48,614 nucleotides of DNA from Thermoproteota archaeon (GCA_003661385.1 QMWA01000001.1:1-48614); one strand, 5' to 3'; counted from the first letter of the stretch, positions 23,772 to 32,177 are shown. Program-made: numbers and translations. The notes: a model not told the origin generated them from the letters alone.

Positions 23772-24554
23772 ATGACCTTGGAGTTCAAGCTGGATTGGCG
23801 TGATAACACGAAGCTCAGGAAGTTGTGTGAGTTCCTAGAGAGCAGCTCCTTCGTCAACGCGCTATGGAAGCAATCTAACATAGTGGCAGTTGGGAGGTTA
23901 AAGTACACAGACCATGGCCCAGTGCACGCGAAGATAGTAGCAAAGCGGAGCTTAGAGATCATAAGGCTGCTCTATAAGGGAGGTGTGAAGCCAACCATGG
24001 TCACAGCTCATGGAATGGGCTTCCATGACTCAGAGTTGGTAGTCGTAGCTGCATCTGCTCTGCATGACATCGGCCATGTTGTACACAGGCATGACCATGA
24101 AATACATGCGATACCATTTGCCATGAAGATCCTTGATGAGGTTCTCCCGTCGATATACAGCGGAGAAGAGTACCCAATAGTCCTCAGTGAGATCCTGCAT
24201 GCAATATACTGCCATGACGCTATGACACCGCCTCTAACAGTGGAAGCTGGGGTGGTTTCCATAGCAGATGCCCTTGATATGGAGCAGGGTAGGGCTAGAA
24301 TCCCCTTCTCGATTGGCAAGGTGGACATACACAGCGTTTCAGCTCTCTCAGTGGAGAGGGTCATTGTGACAGAGGGAAGAGAGAGGCCGGTCATGATAAT
24401 AGTCAAGATGAGGGATCCATCAGGGATCTTCCAGCTAGACCAGCTGCTAAGGAGGAGAATAGAGAACTCAGGGCTAAAAGACCACATATACGTGCGGGGA
24501 GAAATAGAGGTGACAGGCGAGCCACCACTGAAGATGTTTGAGATGAAGCTCTAG
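23772..24554 (+). CDS. HD-domain metal-dependent phosphohydrolase
   Basis: The HD motif is visible: H in TDHGPVHAKIV, the HD pair in SALHDIGHVVHRHDHE, and D in SIADALDMEQGR. These give the H..HD..D metal site of HD hydrolases, which act on nucleotides or cyclic nucleotides. It resembles archaeal stand-alone HD proteins of about 260 residues; the substrate is unknown. The C-terminal part (VIVTEGRERPVMIIVKM) may be a small alpha/beta domain. Start at ATG 23772, with GTG 23769 just before it. The DNA glycosylase gene follows after one base and is probably co-transcribed. Confidence 0.83.
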   Translation: MTLEFKLDWRDNTKLRKLCEFLESSSFVNALWKQSNIVAVGRLKYTDHGPVHAKIVAKRSLEIIRLLYKGGVKPTMVTAHGMGFHDSELVVVAASALHDIGHVVHRHDHEIHAIPFAMKILDEVLPSIYSGEEYPIVLSEILHAIYCHDAMTPPLTVEAGVVSIADALDMEQGRARIPFSIGKVDIHSVSALSVERVIVTEGRERPVMIIVKMRDPSGIFQLDQLLRRRIENSGLKDHIYVRGEIEVTGEPPLKMFEMKL

Positions 24555-24555
24555 C

Positions 24556-25506
24556 TTGAGGCTCAGAATCAAGCCTGAACTGTACAGCCTAGAGCTAACC
24601 TTCTACCCATCATTCCTCTCATCGCTATACGAGAGACGTGGAGGCTGGCTGGTCAAGATAGCTGGGGTACATAAGGGCCTTGCGCTAAGGCAGCTCCCAG
24701 ATGGCACCCTAGAGGCTAAGCTGCCCCTTGGCCTGGATACGCCTATAGAGGCCGTATTAGAGCAGACAGGGCTATGGCATAAGCCATTTGAGTACAAGCT
24801 GCATCAGCTAGCTGAGCCCTTGAGAAGCTACGCTGAAGCTCTAGCAGAAGGCCTTCCTGGCCTTAGAATCCCGGTTTCGCCAAGAGACTTACAGCAGATA
24901 ACCGTTGCTGTCTTGCTATCTAAGAGGACAGACTACCACAGGTTCACCCTCAAGTGGTGTAAGAGGATATGGCTAGAGATTGGTGAGACATGGAACCTAA
25001 TAACGTCATCAGCATCTCTCAGCGGAGTAGGGTCAAGCTATCAGATAGAAGAGATGAGGAAGTCTCTCTCATGCCTCCTGAAGCTTCAGCCCATGCTTGA
25101 AGCTCTAGCAGTAGAAGGGAAGGCATCTCCCATGAGAAAGCTTCTCATGTCATGTTGGGGCATAGGCCCAAAGACTGCAGACGCCATAGCCCTATGTACA
25201 ACCCGATGTACATCCGTATATCCATGTGACACAAACCTCATGAGAGTGCTAACAAGGGTAGGACTACTGTCAAGCTTGCACTCTCCTCCAGAGAAAGCCT
25301 ACTGCCTGAAGTACACGTGCCAAAGCTGCCCCAAAGAGAGCTGCACAGTGAAGGCGCTCAAAGCTGGAGAGCTCGGCGGCTGGCTCCAGTCACTAACATA
25401 TGTGGTAGGGAAGGTGTACTGTAGGCCTCTAAGGCCGCGCTGCTCGAGCTGCCCCGTGCAAGCTGTCTGTTCTAGCTTCTCACAGCCTTTTCGACGGCAT
25501 TCTTGA
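24556..25506 (+). CDS. HhH-GPD DNA glycosylase with [4Fe-4S] cluster
   Basis: A base-excision-repair glycosylase of 316 residues. The first 100 residues resemble the OGG1/AlkA-type N-terminal beta domain. The helix-hairpin-helix is WGIGPKTADAI with candidate lyase lysine K206, and the catalytic aspartate is D225 in YPCDTNLMRV. The Fe-S loop is an exact endonuclease III pattern: C289-x6-C296-x2-C299-x5-C305. A second set of cysteines (C250, C255, C258, C263) is unusual. The base specificity cannot be read from the sequence. TTG start 24556, one base after the HD gene. The last 35 bases overlap etfA on the other strand. Confidence 0.86.
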   Translation: MRLRIKPELYSLELTFYPSFLSSLYERRGGWLVKIAGVHKGLALRQLPDGTLEAKLPLGLDTPIEAVLEQTGLWHKPFEYKLHQLAEPLRSYAEALAEGLPGLRIPVSPRDLQQITVAVLLSKRTDYHRFTLKWCKRIWLEIGETWNLITSSASLSGVGSSYQIEEMRKSLSCLLKLQPMLEALAVEGKASPMRKLLMSCWGIGPKTADAIALCTTRCTSVYPCDTNLMRVLTRVGLLSSLHSPPEKAYCLKYTCQSCPKESCTVKALKAGELGGWLQSLTYVVGKVYCRPLRPRCSSCPVQAVCSSFSQPFRRHS

Positions 25507-26422
25507 GCGCTGGGATCACCTTATAGAGGTCTCCTACTATCCCGTAGTCAGCTACCTTGAATATCGGTGCTTCAGGGTCCTTGTTTATAGCGACTATGAT
25601 CTTCGAGTCTCTTATGCCAGCAATGTGCTGCAGGGCTCCTGATATCCCAACTGCAATGTAGAGATCTGGCTTCACTTTCACTCCAGATAGCCCTATCCAC
25701 TGTGGGAACCAGCCTCTATCTGCCGCTACAGGCCTACTGCACCCGACCTCACCGCCTAGCAGCTCAGCTAGCTCTCTAAGCATCTCGAGATCCTGCTTTG
25801 CCTTCACTCCCCTGCCAGCTGACACAATGACTCTAGCCTCATCTAGCTTAGCTCTAGCTACCTCCTTCTTCCTCACCTCGACAACCTTGACCCTAGGCCC
25901 CGGAAGCTCCAGAGAAACCTGCTCAACGCTGCCCTTTTCAGCTGCCTTCTCTGCTGCCTCAAACTTCCTAGGTGGAATGGTCACTACGAGTGGCAGAGGA
26001 GACACCATAGTGGCTATAGCTACTCCGCCATACGCAGACCTCTTAGCGTATATCATGTCATCCTTGTAGCTGAGCTCGATGCAATCCGTTACACAGCCTG
26101 CATCGAGCTTTGTCGCCAGCCTCGGAGCAAGCTCCTTACCCCTCTTAGTTCCTCCCACCAAGACTAAAGTCGGCTCACTGCCTACTAGCTTAGCTAAGGC
26201 TTTAGCGTAAACCTCTGCATCAAATTGCTCAAAAACAGCTCCCGATACCGCTACCGCCTTGTCGACTCCGTGCTCAGCCAGCTCCTCAGCTCTCTTCAGG
26301 GCGTCAGCTCCTAGAGAAGCCGATACAAGGCTCCATCCAGTGGCCTGCTTGAGCTGGAGGCCAGCTCTAACTAGCTCTAAGGCTACAGACTGAACCTCAG
26401 AGTAAACCCATATGCTAGGCAT
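25472..26422 (-). CDS. etfA: Electron transfer flavoprotein alpha subunit
   Basis: 316 residues. The C-terminal FAD domain shows the signature [20 protein letters not shown], then [13 protein letters not shown], the QWIGLSG loop, [15 protein letters not shown] and [13 protein letters not shown]. With EtfB it carries electrons between flavin dehydrogenases and, directly or through a quinone oxidoreductase, the membrane quinone pool. It is translated after etfB with only a few bases between. No FixC/FixX or acyl-CoA dehydrogenase gene is adjacent, so its redox partners must lie elsewhere. Confidence 0.94.
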   Translation of the reverse strand: MPSIWVYSEVQSVALELVRAGLQLKQATGWSLVSASLGADALKRAEELAEHGVDKAVAVSGAVFEQFDAEVYAKALAKLVGSEPTLVLVGGTKRGKELAPRLATKLDAGCVTDCIELSYKDDMIYAKRSAYGGVAIATMVSPLPLVVTIPPRKFEAAEKAAEKGSVEQVSLELPGPRVKVVEVRKKEVARAKLDEARVIVSAGRGVKAKQDLEMLRELAELLGGEVGCSRPVAADRGWFPQWIGLSGVKVKPDLYIAVGISGALQHIAGIRDSKIIVAINKDPEAPIFKVADYGIVGDLYKVIPALKNAVEKAVRS

Positions 26423-26426
26423 GCTA

Positions 26427-27218
26427 TCACCTCAACACTCCCTCCTGGAGAAGGTACTTCACAAGCTCCTCAGCAGCCTCCTCAGCAGGCTTCTCCTCGA
26501 TTATCACGCCTTTCCTCTTGACCTCAGGCGCATAGACGTCCGCTACCTTGACTTTAGACCCCTTCTCCCCAACCACGTCTGCACCGACCTCTAGGTCGCC
26601 TGCTCCCCAGTACACTATAGGCTTCTTAGATGCTCTTAGTATATCCCTCAGCGATGGGAGTCTTGGCTCATTTATCTCTCTCGTGACTGTAACTACAGCT
26701 GGCAGCTCCACCTCAACGACCTCATACTCCTCCTCTAGGTCCCTCTCAGCAGTGAGCTTCTCTCCCTCAACGCTGAGCTTCCTGACATAGGTTACCTGAG
26801 GTAGGTCTAGTAGCTCAGCTAGCCTAGGGCCCACCTGGGCTGAGAGCCCGTCCAGGGCCATTTCACCACACAGGATGAGCTTGTAGTCTCCTAGCTTTCT
26901 AGCTGCTGCTGCCAGCAGCCTCGCAGTAGCAAGGGTATCTGAGCCCTCGAATGCAGGGTCACTTAGAATGTAGACTTCATCAAGCCCCATTGCTAAGGCT
27001 TCTCTAGCAGCCTCTCTTGCAGCTTGGGGCCCAACGCAAAGCCCGGTTGCAGTCCATCCTGTCCTCTCCTTTACTCTTATTGCCTCCTCTATGGCCCTCT
27101 TGTCTATGTCTCCCGTCTTCCTTTTAGCTCCCTCAACCACAGGCTTCCTTGTAGAGGGGTCTATTCTGAGTTCTGAGGCGTCAATTGAGTACTTGAAGCA
27201 TGCTATGACGCGAGGCAA
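26427..27218 (-). CDS. etfB: Electron transfer flavoprotein beta subunit
   Basis: 263 residues. Features: DPSTRKPVVEGAKRKTGDIDKRAIEEA at the N-terminus, LCGEMALDGLSAQVGPRLAELL in the centre, and the signature VTVTREINEPRLPSLRDILRASKKPI. It binds AMP or a second FAD, depending on subgroup. Whether this ETF bifurcates cannot be told from this chain alone. The TTG start at 27216-27218 lies behind GGTGGTGAT. It is divergent from the PhoU-family regulator across a 68-base gap containing a perfect inverted repeat. Confidence 0.94.
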   Translation of the reverse strand: MPRVIACFKYSIDASELRIDPSTRKPVVEGAKRKTGDIDKRAIEEAIRVKERTGWTATGLCVGPQAAREAAREALAMGLDEVYILSDPAFEGSDTLATARLLAAAARKLGDYKLILCGEMALDGLSAQVGPRLAELLDLPQVTYVRKLSVEGEKLTAERDLEEEYEVVEVELPAVVTVTREINEPRLPSLRDILRASKKPIVYWGAGDLEVGADVVGEKGSKVKVADVYAPEVKRKGVIIEEKPAEEAAEELVKYLLQEGVLR

Positions 27219-27260
27219 GCTATCACCACCAGCCCTTGTGTAGAGTATTAAAATCTCAGG

Positions 27261-27279
27261 CCTCTATAAAATATAGAGG
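27261..27279. promoter_or_regulatory. Inverted repeat in the etfB / AbrB-PhoU divergent promoter
   Basis: CCTCTATA and TATAGAGG form a perfect 8-base inverted repeat around a 3-base centre. Its AT core can act as the etfB TATA box on the minus strand. Its right arm overlaps the GAGGTG ribosome site of the plus gene. A second TATA-like run, TATTAAAAT, is at 27246-27254. The symmetry suits binding of a dimer such as an AbrB-type domain, which the adjacent gene encodes. Confidence 0.55.
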
Positions 27280-27286
27280 TGCTGAC

Positions 27287-28312
27287 ATGCTGAACAGGGA
27301 AGGCTTTCTCAGGAGAGTACAGCTGGTTGGGGGGTCAACGCTCACTATCTCCATACCAAAGAGGTGGGCTTCATCAGTAGGTCTTAAGCCTGGAGACTAT
27401 GTGGCTGTCCTCCCACTGGAAGATGACTCTCTGCTTCTTATTCCCAAGGGCCTTCCAAGGAAAGAGCTTACTGAGAAAGCCATGTATGTGTCTCATGATA
27501 AGCCACCAGAGTCAGCAGTGAGGGAGTTCATAGCATACTACCTCGTTGGCTATGATGTAATAAAAGTGAAGTTCGCTTCTGGGACTTCAAGACACAAGCT
27601 TCTGATAAGAGAGGCAATAAGGAAGAAGCTCATTGGAGTAGAGCCCATAGAGGAGTCAGCTAAGGAGCTGGTGGTAAGATGCCTGATTGGATCCAGTGAG
27701 CTCCCAGTCTCAATTGCACTGAACAGGATGGGCGTCATCACGAGCTCAATGATTTCAGATGCAGTGGAGGCGCTCATGACATGCAACAGAGAGCTAGCAC
27801 ACGAGATCATGGAGAGAGACGATGAAGTAGACCGCATATACCTTTACATAGTCAGGCAGCTAAAGAAAGCTGTAAGAAACAGGCTGATGCTGAGCGAGCT
27901 GGGCCTATCGAGCGCAAGAGACTGCCTAGGCTACAGACTCGTGATAAAGAGCGTAGAGAGGTCTGCTGACCACGCATGTAAAATAGCTCAAATAGCCTCG
28001 CTCCTGAGAACTCCACCTGCCTCCCATCTCTCAGCCCTGATAAACACTATTGCGTCAAGATCCCAGAGCATATTCAGAGACTCCCTCAAGTCGCTGATGA
28101 GCTTAGACCTCAACCTCGCAAACGAGACAATAAACAGGATAGAGGAGGTCAGAAGCCTAGAGCAGAAGGCGATAGAAGTCCTGCTATCTCAGCCAATAGA
28201 CATAGAGGACGCATCTAACATAAGGCTGGCCTTAGAAAGCTTAACAAGGATCGCAGAGTACGGTGCTGACATAGCTGAAATAGCAGTCAACCTCTCGGTG
28301 AAAGTCCCTTGA
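27287..28312 (+). CDS. phoU: AbrB (SpoVT)-PhoU domain regulator
   Basis: 341 residues. An N-terminal AbrB-like domain (VGGSTLTISIPKRWASSVGLKPGDYVAV, about residues 12-45) is joined to two PhoU helical repeats. They contain the metal-binding-type ERDDEVDRIY and the later RIEEVRSLEQKAIE. Archaeal proteins of this layout are annotated as phosphate-uptake regulators. No pst or phosphate transporter gene is nearby, so the target is open. ATG 27287 follows GAGGTG. The divergent etf genes and the shared palindrome suggest it might control ETF expression or itself. Confidence 0.87.
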   Translation: MLNREGFLRRVQLVGGSTLTISIPKRWASSVGLKPGDYVAVLPLEDDSLLLIPKGLPRKELTEKAMYVSHDKPPESAVREFIAYYLVGYDVIKVKFASGTSRHKLLIREAIRKKLIGVEPIEESAKELVVRCLIGSSELPVSIALNRMGVITSSMISDAVEALMTCNRELAHEIMERDDEVDRIYLYIVRQLKKAVRNRLMLSELGLSSARDCLGYRLVIKSVERSADHACKIAQIASLLRTPPASHLSALINTIASRSQSIFRDSLKSLMSLDLNLANETINRIEEVRSLEQKAIEVLLSQPIDIEDASNIRLALESLTRIAEYGADIAEIAVNLSVKVP

Positions 28313-29243
28313 CTCCCTTGCCAAATGATGCATGAAGCTTCAGCTCAAGGCTGCGAGCTCTAGCCTCGGCTTTCTCTGCCCTCTGTCTGTCTCCAGCCTT
28401 GCTCCAGCACCAAGCTGCATCCCTGAGAGCATGCCTAGCAAGGTGTATGAGCTTTATCTTCAAGTACATGCTAGCCTCACTTTCATAAATGCTAGCTGCC
28501 GTTCCATAGTCTCCATCTATCTCAGCTGATAAAGCAGGCCAGAAGCCTAGATAGCGGTGTGGTGGAGGCAAGTACCCTATTGACTCGTTCAGCTTCGCTT
28601 CAAACGAGGACTTAACTTCTCCTCTCACCTCATAGCCAGCAGACCCGCTGAAGTCTCCGCTTGTATTCACGTTAACAAGCCCCCTAGCTTCTTCACTTGG
28701 GAGCTCGCTTACAGCTTGGAAGAAAGCACCCCTAGCTCCTCTAACAAGGTCTCCTGGCCTCCTTCTTCCTAAGCTGCACAGTATGCTTGATATCAGCTTA
28801 AGGGCTCTCAGCCTGAACACCGATGCAAGAGGCTCTATGGTTCCATCAGGCCACACTGGTGTGACGCAGTCTCTTTCACTTAGCCTTGAAGCTAAGGTCC
28901 TGAGGAGCTTGCTGCTGATGTACGGCATGTCAGATGCGAGAAGAAAGCAAGCTTCTCCACTCACATGCGGTAGTGAGGAGACTATGCCTCTTAGCGGCCC
29001 ACGGCAGCCCAGCTGCAAGTCTACAACGACCATGACGTCTACACCAGCTTTCTCGCTCAAGTTAAGCTCCATGATCGCGTCCTTGAGCTGACTGCTGGTA
29101 GACACTACTATCTCAGAGGCTACCTCACTTAGTGCAGTGCATACCTTCTCAAGCATGGTCTGCCCGCTGATCTTAAGCAGCGGCTTAGGCTCTCCAAGCC
29201 TGCTTCCCCTTCCTCCAGCCAGGATTATGCCAGAGCACTTCAA
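28287..29243 (-). CDS. MobA-like nucleotidyltransferase with C-terminal helical extension
   Basis: Residues 1 to about 190 match MobA/MobA-like NTP transferases: GIILAGGRGSRLGEPKPLLKI is the nucleotide loop, and LLASDMPYIS carries the metal aspartate. Family members attach GMP or CMP to molybdopterin or to other acceptors. About 120 additional residues follow. They are helical, with alternating alanine and aromatic residues (DYGTAASIYESEASMYLKIKLIHLARHALRDAA), and resemble a TPR-like or HEPN-like bundle. No molybdenum genes are adjacent. The gene starts directly after the DNA ligase stop (TTG 29241-29243), and its 3' end overlaps phoU by 26 bases. Confidence 0.78.
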   Translation of the reverse strand: MKCSGIILAGGRGSRLGEPKPLLKISGQTMLEKVCTALSEVASEIVVSTSSQLKDAIMELNLSEKAGVDVMVVVDLQLGCRGPLRGIVSSLPHVSGEACFLLASDMPYISSKLLRTLASRLSERDCVTPVWPDGTIEPLASVFRLRALKLISSILCSLGRRRPGDLVRGARGAFFQAVSELPSEEARGLVNVNTSGDFSGSAGYEVRGEVKSSFEAKLNESIGYLPPPHRYLGFWPALSAEIDGDYGTAASIYESEASMYLKIKLIHLARHALRDAAWCWSKAGDRQRAEKAEARARSLELKLHASFGKGVKGLSPRG

Positions 29244-30875
29244 CTACCTCACCTTAAGCTGCTTAGCAAGCTCCTGCACGGTGTCAACTTCGCTTACGCT
29301 CTTGTCCTCTCTTATCCTCTTTATCCTAGCCAGCCTGAGAGCTATCCCAGCCCTGTACTTCGGGCTAGGCTGTACTTCGTCATACTCCACCTCTACTACA
29401 ACCTCTGGCCTAACCACTATCCCTCTCTTAAACTCACCAACCTTGATGGACAGCAGCCTCCTAGTCATCTCCTCAAACTCCTCGTCTGTGAGCCCTTTAA
29501 ACGTCTTTCCAACGACCAAGAGCTCTCCTGTCTCCTCGTCTCTAGCTGCCAGGTGGTAGTTACTAAGCCAGCCAGTCCTCCTCCCATAGCCCCATTCAGC
29601 AGCCACTATCACGAGGTCTGCTGTGAGAGCTCTCTTCAGCTTCACCCAGTTAAAGCCTCTCCTCCCAGGCACATACTTGGATCTGGGGTTCTTCAAGACG
29701 AGCCCTTCATACCCCAGTTCAATTGCCTTCCTGAACTCCTGGCTAACATCACCGGTCGACTCCACTACAGTATTCTGAACCAGCAGCTCTTCACCGGCAA
29801 CGCTTGCTAGAGTTCTACGCCTCTCAAGGTAGCTCTTGTCTATGAACACGTCTCCGTCAAGCAGGATTGCATCAAACAGGTAGATCCTAACCTTAACCTC
29901 TTCAGCTGGCTCTCTTCTCCTAAACCTCCTCATCAGCACGTTGAATGGGAGAGGCCTTTCCCCTGACATGGCTATGATCTCTCCCTCCAATATACCCTCC
30001 CTGCCATCAAGTACGCTAGCCAGGCTATCAGCTACATCCAGAAAGCTCCTAGTAATGTCGTGTCTCCTCCTACTGAAGATCCTAACCTCCCCTTTCCTGA
30101 AGTGCACCTGCACCCTAGCGCCATCGAGCTTAGGCTCAGCGTAAGCTGGGCTTCCAACAAGCTTAAGCGCCTCCTCTGGGCTAGTAGCCTGCTGAGCAAG
30201 CATCGGCTTAATAGGCTTGAATACCTGCGGCTTAACCTCCCTTAAAGCCTCTACTCCACGGTTTAATGCTATTGCAGCAGCTTCCCACGGCCCCCCTAAG
30301 ACCCCCATCACGTACTCTCCAGTCTCGTGGTCGACCCCTAGCGCCTTGATGACTGCCTCCTCTATGACTCCCTCAGCCACGCCAGCTCTCATATCACCAA
30401 GAAGTATCCTGGCTATAAGAGCTCCCTCCTTAGGAGATGCTCTCCTAAACACAGATCTCAGCAGCGCAACCCTCTTTTCAATAGCACCTTCTCCCTTAAC
30501 TGAGGCTAGTGCCTTAAACAGCTCATAGACCTCTGATATCGTAATGGGCCTATCCTCGAGTGCTGCCTGAAAGCTCCCTCTATGCCTCAAAGCAATCTCA
30601 ACGAGCTCACCGGCATCCTCTATGCTCCCTCTAGCTGGTGGCTTGGTAGGCAAGCTCTTCAAGACAGTCTTCCACCCGACCATGACCTTAGAGTCGTCCT
30701 CTCCTGGCAATCTCCTCCCAGTGAGCATAACTATGGCTGGAACAGCTTCTCTTGCACTTAGGCTCCTAAGGAACTCAGCTATCATAGCAACCTTGGTGTT
30801 CCTGCTAGATGTACTCCTAAGCTTCTCATGGAGCTCAGCTAGCTTCTTAAACTCCACCAAGCGGTCAGACTCCAT
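29244..30875 (-). CDS. lig: ATP-dependent DNA ligase, archaeal LigI type
   Basis: 543 residues. The N-terminal DNA-binding domain contains LARILLGDMRAGVAEGVIEEAV. Motif I, AEPKLDGARV, has the adenylated lysine K249. Motif III lies near LFDAILLDGD, motif IV is EGLVLKNP, and motif V is NWVKLKRAL. The OB-fold is PEVVVEVEYDEVQPSPKY. It seals nicks in replication and repair. The length is slightly below the usual 560-600 of archaeal ligases, but all motifs are present. ATG start at 30873-30875. The MobA-like gene follows with no gap. Confidence 0.95.
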   Translation of the reverse strand: MESDRLVEFKKLAELHEKLRSTSSRNTKVAMIAEFLRSLSAREAVPAIVMLTGRRLPGEDDSKVMVGWKTVLKSLPTKPPARGSIEDAGELVEIALRHRGSFQAALEDRPITISEVYELFKALASVKGEGAIEKRVALLRSVFRRASPKEGALIARILLGDMRAGVAEGVIEEAVIKALGVDHETGEYVMGVLGGPWEAAAIALNRGVEALREVKPQVFKPIKPMLAQQATSPEEALKLVGSPAYAEPKLDGARVQVHFRKGEVRIFSRRRHDITRSFLDVADSLASVLDGREGILEGEIIAMSGERPLPFNVLMRRFRRREPAEEVKVRIYLFDAILLDGDVFIDKSYLERRRTLASVAGEELLVQNTVVESTGDVSQEFRKAIELGYEGLVLKNPRSKYVPGRRGFNWVKLKRALTADLVIVAAEWGYGRRTGWLSNYHLAARDEETGELLVVGKTFKGLTDEEFEEMTRRLLSIKVGEFKRGIVVRPEVVVEVEYDEVQPSPKYRAGIALRLARIKRIREDKSVSEVDTVQELAKQLKVR

Positions 30876-30939
30876 GGTGCCTCATCTATTCCAGCTTGTT
30901 AAGCAGTGGACTTAACCTCTACAGGGGAAAAAGTGGCAG

Positions 30940-30959
30940 GTCAGGCGCCGTCGCCTGAC
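30940..30959 (-). terminator. Strong hairpin between membrane protein gene and DNA ligase gene
   Basis: GTCAGGCG and CGCCTGAC form a perfect 8-base GC-rich stem with a 4-base CCGT loop. It lies downstream of the zinc-ribbon membrane protein and about 65 bases upstream of the ligase start on the same strand. No T-run follows on the minus strand, so a classical terminator is not certain. It could instead protect or process the mRNA. Confidence 0.4.
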
Positions 30960-30997
30960 ACACGCCGTCCATAGGCTGGTCTCCATGCTACAAGCTG

Positions 30998-31459
30998 CTA
31001 AAGGTATTTGCGGCAGTAGTCACACCACCACCTCTGGTACTCTTTTATGTACCTAGCTGGCCTACCGCATGTCGGGCATGTAACAGCTGCAGTGACGGGC
31101 TTCTCAGCTTCAACATATCTTACAGCAGCTACAGCCTTAGCGAGCTCTACTTCGACTCCACCAACCCGCCCTGCGATGAAGTTGTATATCGCTGCCTCTA
31201 TAGCTAGTATGATCGCTGACACCACTCCACCAATCAAGCCCATCAGAAGCCCCATGACTACCATCATTGCAGCAACTACACCTCCTCTGATTCCAGGGTA
31301 CCTGGTAGGCATCCCTGGTATAGGTAGCATTCTAACTGTAGTACCAAAGACGACAGCATATATCACTCCCAGTATCAGGCCTAGGATTATCCCTATGAGC
31401 AGGGCGACCTTAAAGACGGAGGCAACTCCAACGCTTTTAATCTCATATCTCTCACTCAT
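30998..31459 (-). CDS. Membrane protein with C-terminal zinc ribbon
   Basis: A 153-residue protein with two clear membrane helices: VFKVALLIGIILGLILGVIYAVVF, and a second stretch rich in Met, Gly and Val (VVAAMMVVMGLLMGLIGGVVSAIILAI, positions about 60-90). The C-terminus has CPTCGRPARY and CDYCRKYL, a CxxC...CxxC zinc ribbon. The pattern (DUF3566-like two-helix domain plus ribbon) occurs in archaeal proteins of unknown role. Start at ATG 31457-31459, with GGTG a few bases upstream. A TTG at 31483 would put extra residues inside the probable promoter. Confidence 0.72.
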   Translation of the reverse strand: MSERYEIKSVGVASVFKVALLIGIILGLILGVIYAVVFGTTVRMLPIPGMPTRYPGIRGGVVAAMMVVMGLLMGLIGGVVSAIILAIEAAIYNFIAGRVGGVEVELAKAVAAVRYVEAEKPVTAAVTCPTCGRPARYIKEYQRWWCDYCRKYL

Positions 31460-31714
31460 TGTTGCACCCACCTCGCCTACCAAGCAATCTTACATAAACT
31501 TTCTCTAAGCTGATGTCCTCTAGCTCGAGTGTCTGGTGCAGCAAGAGGGCTCTACTAGAGGTACGCCAGCCTATTGATCTGGTAGCACTTGGTGCTTGAA
31601 GCTAATCTATGGGGGTGCCAGGTAAGGTCTAGCTGAAGCCTCATAACGGCTTCATGCCCGCCAGCTGGAGGCAGGCTATAGTCCCTAAGGGTTATTAACT
31701 ATGCTGTGAGTCAA
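31460..31714. other. Intergenic region with several consecutive hairpins
   Basis: No gene is apparent in this stretch between divergent genes. It contains AGCAC/GTGCT (31584-31588 and 31592-31596), TGAAGCC/GGCTTCA (31634-31640 and 31648-31654) and GCCCGCC with GGCAGGC, one mismatch (31656-31662 and 31670-31676). A CCCTAAGGG palindrome follows at 31683-31691. A TTACATAAA run near 31490 can serve as TATA for either strand. GTTATTAAC at 31691-31699 is probably the TATA box of the CoA-binding gene. A structured small RNA on the plus strand is possible; no tRNA, SRP or RNase P signature was recognised. Confidence 0.4.
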
Positions 31715-32170
31715 ATGAATATGCCTGTTGCTGACGTAGATGTTGGGGCTCTTCTATCGAAGAGGAGGGTCATAGCTGTAGTAGGCTTGTCCAGAAATCC
31801 GAGCAAGGACAGCTACAGGGTAGCTGAGTACCTTAAGAGCAGAGGCCACAGGATTATTCCAGTGAACCCATTTGCATCTGAGATACTCGGTGAGAGGGCA
31901 TATCCTTCTTTGTCAGCTGTCCCTGAAGAGCTCAAGCAGCAGATCGACATCATTGACATATTCAGGCCCTCAAGCGATGTCCTTCCGGTAGTTGAAGAGG
32001 CTGTCGAGATCAGGAAGAAGTACGGGAAGCCTGATGTCATCTGGATGCAGGAAGGCATAGTAAACGAGGAAGCAGCTGACCTAGCTAGAAAGGCAGGGAT
32101 GAAGGTCATCATGGACCTTTGTATAATGACAGAGAGCAAAAAGCTCGAGAAGCTAGAGTTCATGGTTTAG
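31715..32170 (+). CDS. CoA-binding (YccU-type Rossmann) protein
   Basis: About 151 residues. The CoA_binding fold is clear: VIAVVGLSRNPSKDSYRVAEYL with the glycine-rich first loop, RIIPVNPFASEILG, DIIDIFRPSSDV, and VIWMQEGIVNEEAADLARKAG with the final DLCIM. Stand-alone members of this family resemble the nucleotide domain of succinyl-CoA synthetase. They bind CoA but have no established reaction. ATG 31715 or 31721 lies about 20-25 bases after GTTATTAAC, so it is probably leaderless. The convergent FpoF-like gene ends 7 bases away. Confidence 0.9.
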   Translation: MNMPVADVDVGALLSKRRVIAVVGLSRNPSKDSYRVAEYLKSRGHRIIPVNPFASEILGERAYPSLSAVPEELKQQIDIIDIFRPSSDVLPVVEEAVEIRKKYGKPDVIWMQEGIVNEEAADLARKAGMKVIMDLCIMTESKKLEKLEFMV

Positions 32171-32177
32171 CGGGCAG

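Noticed and set aside
23705-23803. Short frame (about 32 codons) before the HD hydrolase, possible leader peptide
   Set aside because: No clear ribosome site, overlaps the real gene out of frame, and its sequence has no run of one amino acid that would suggest attenuation.
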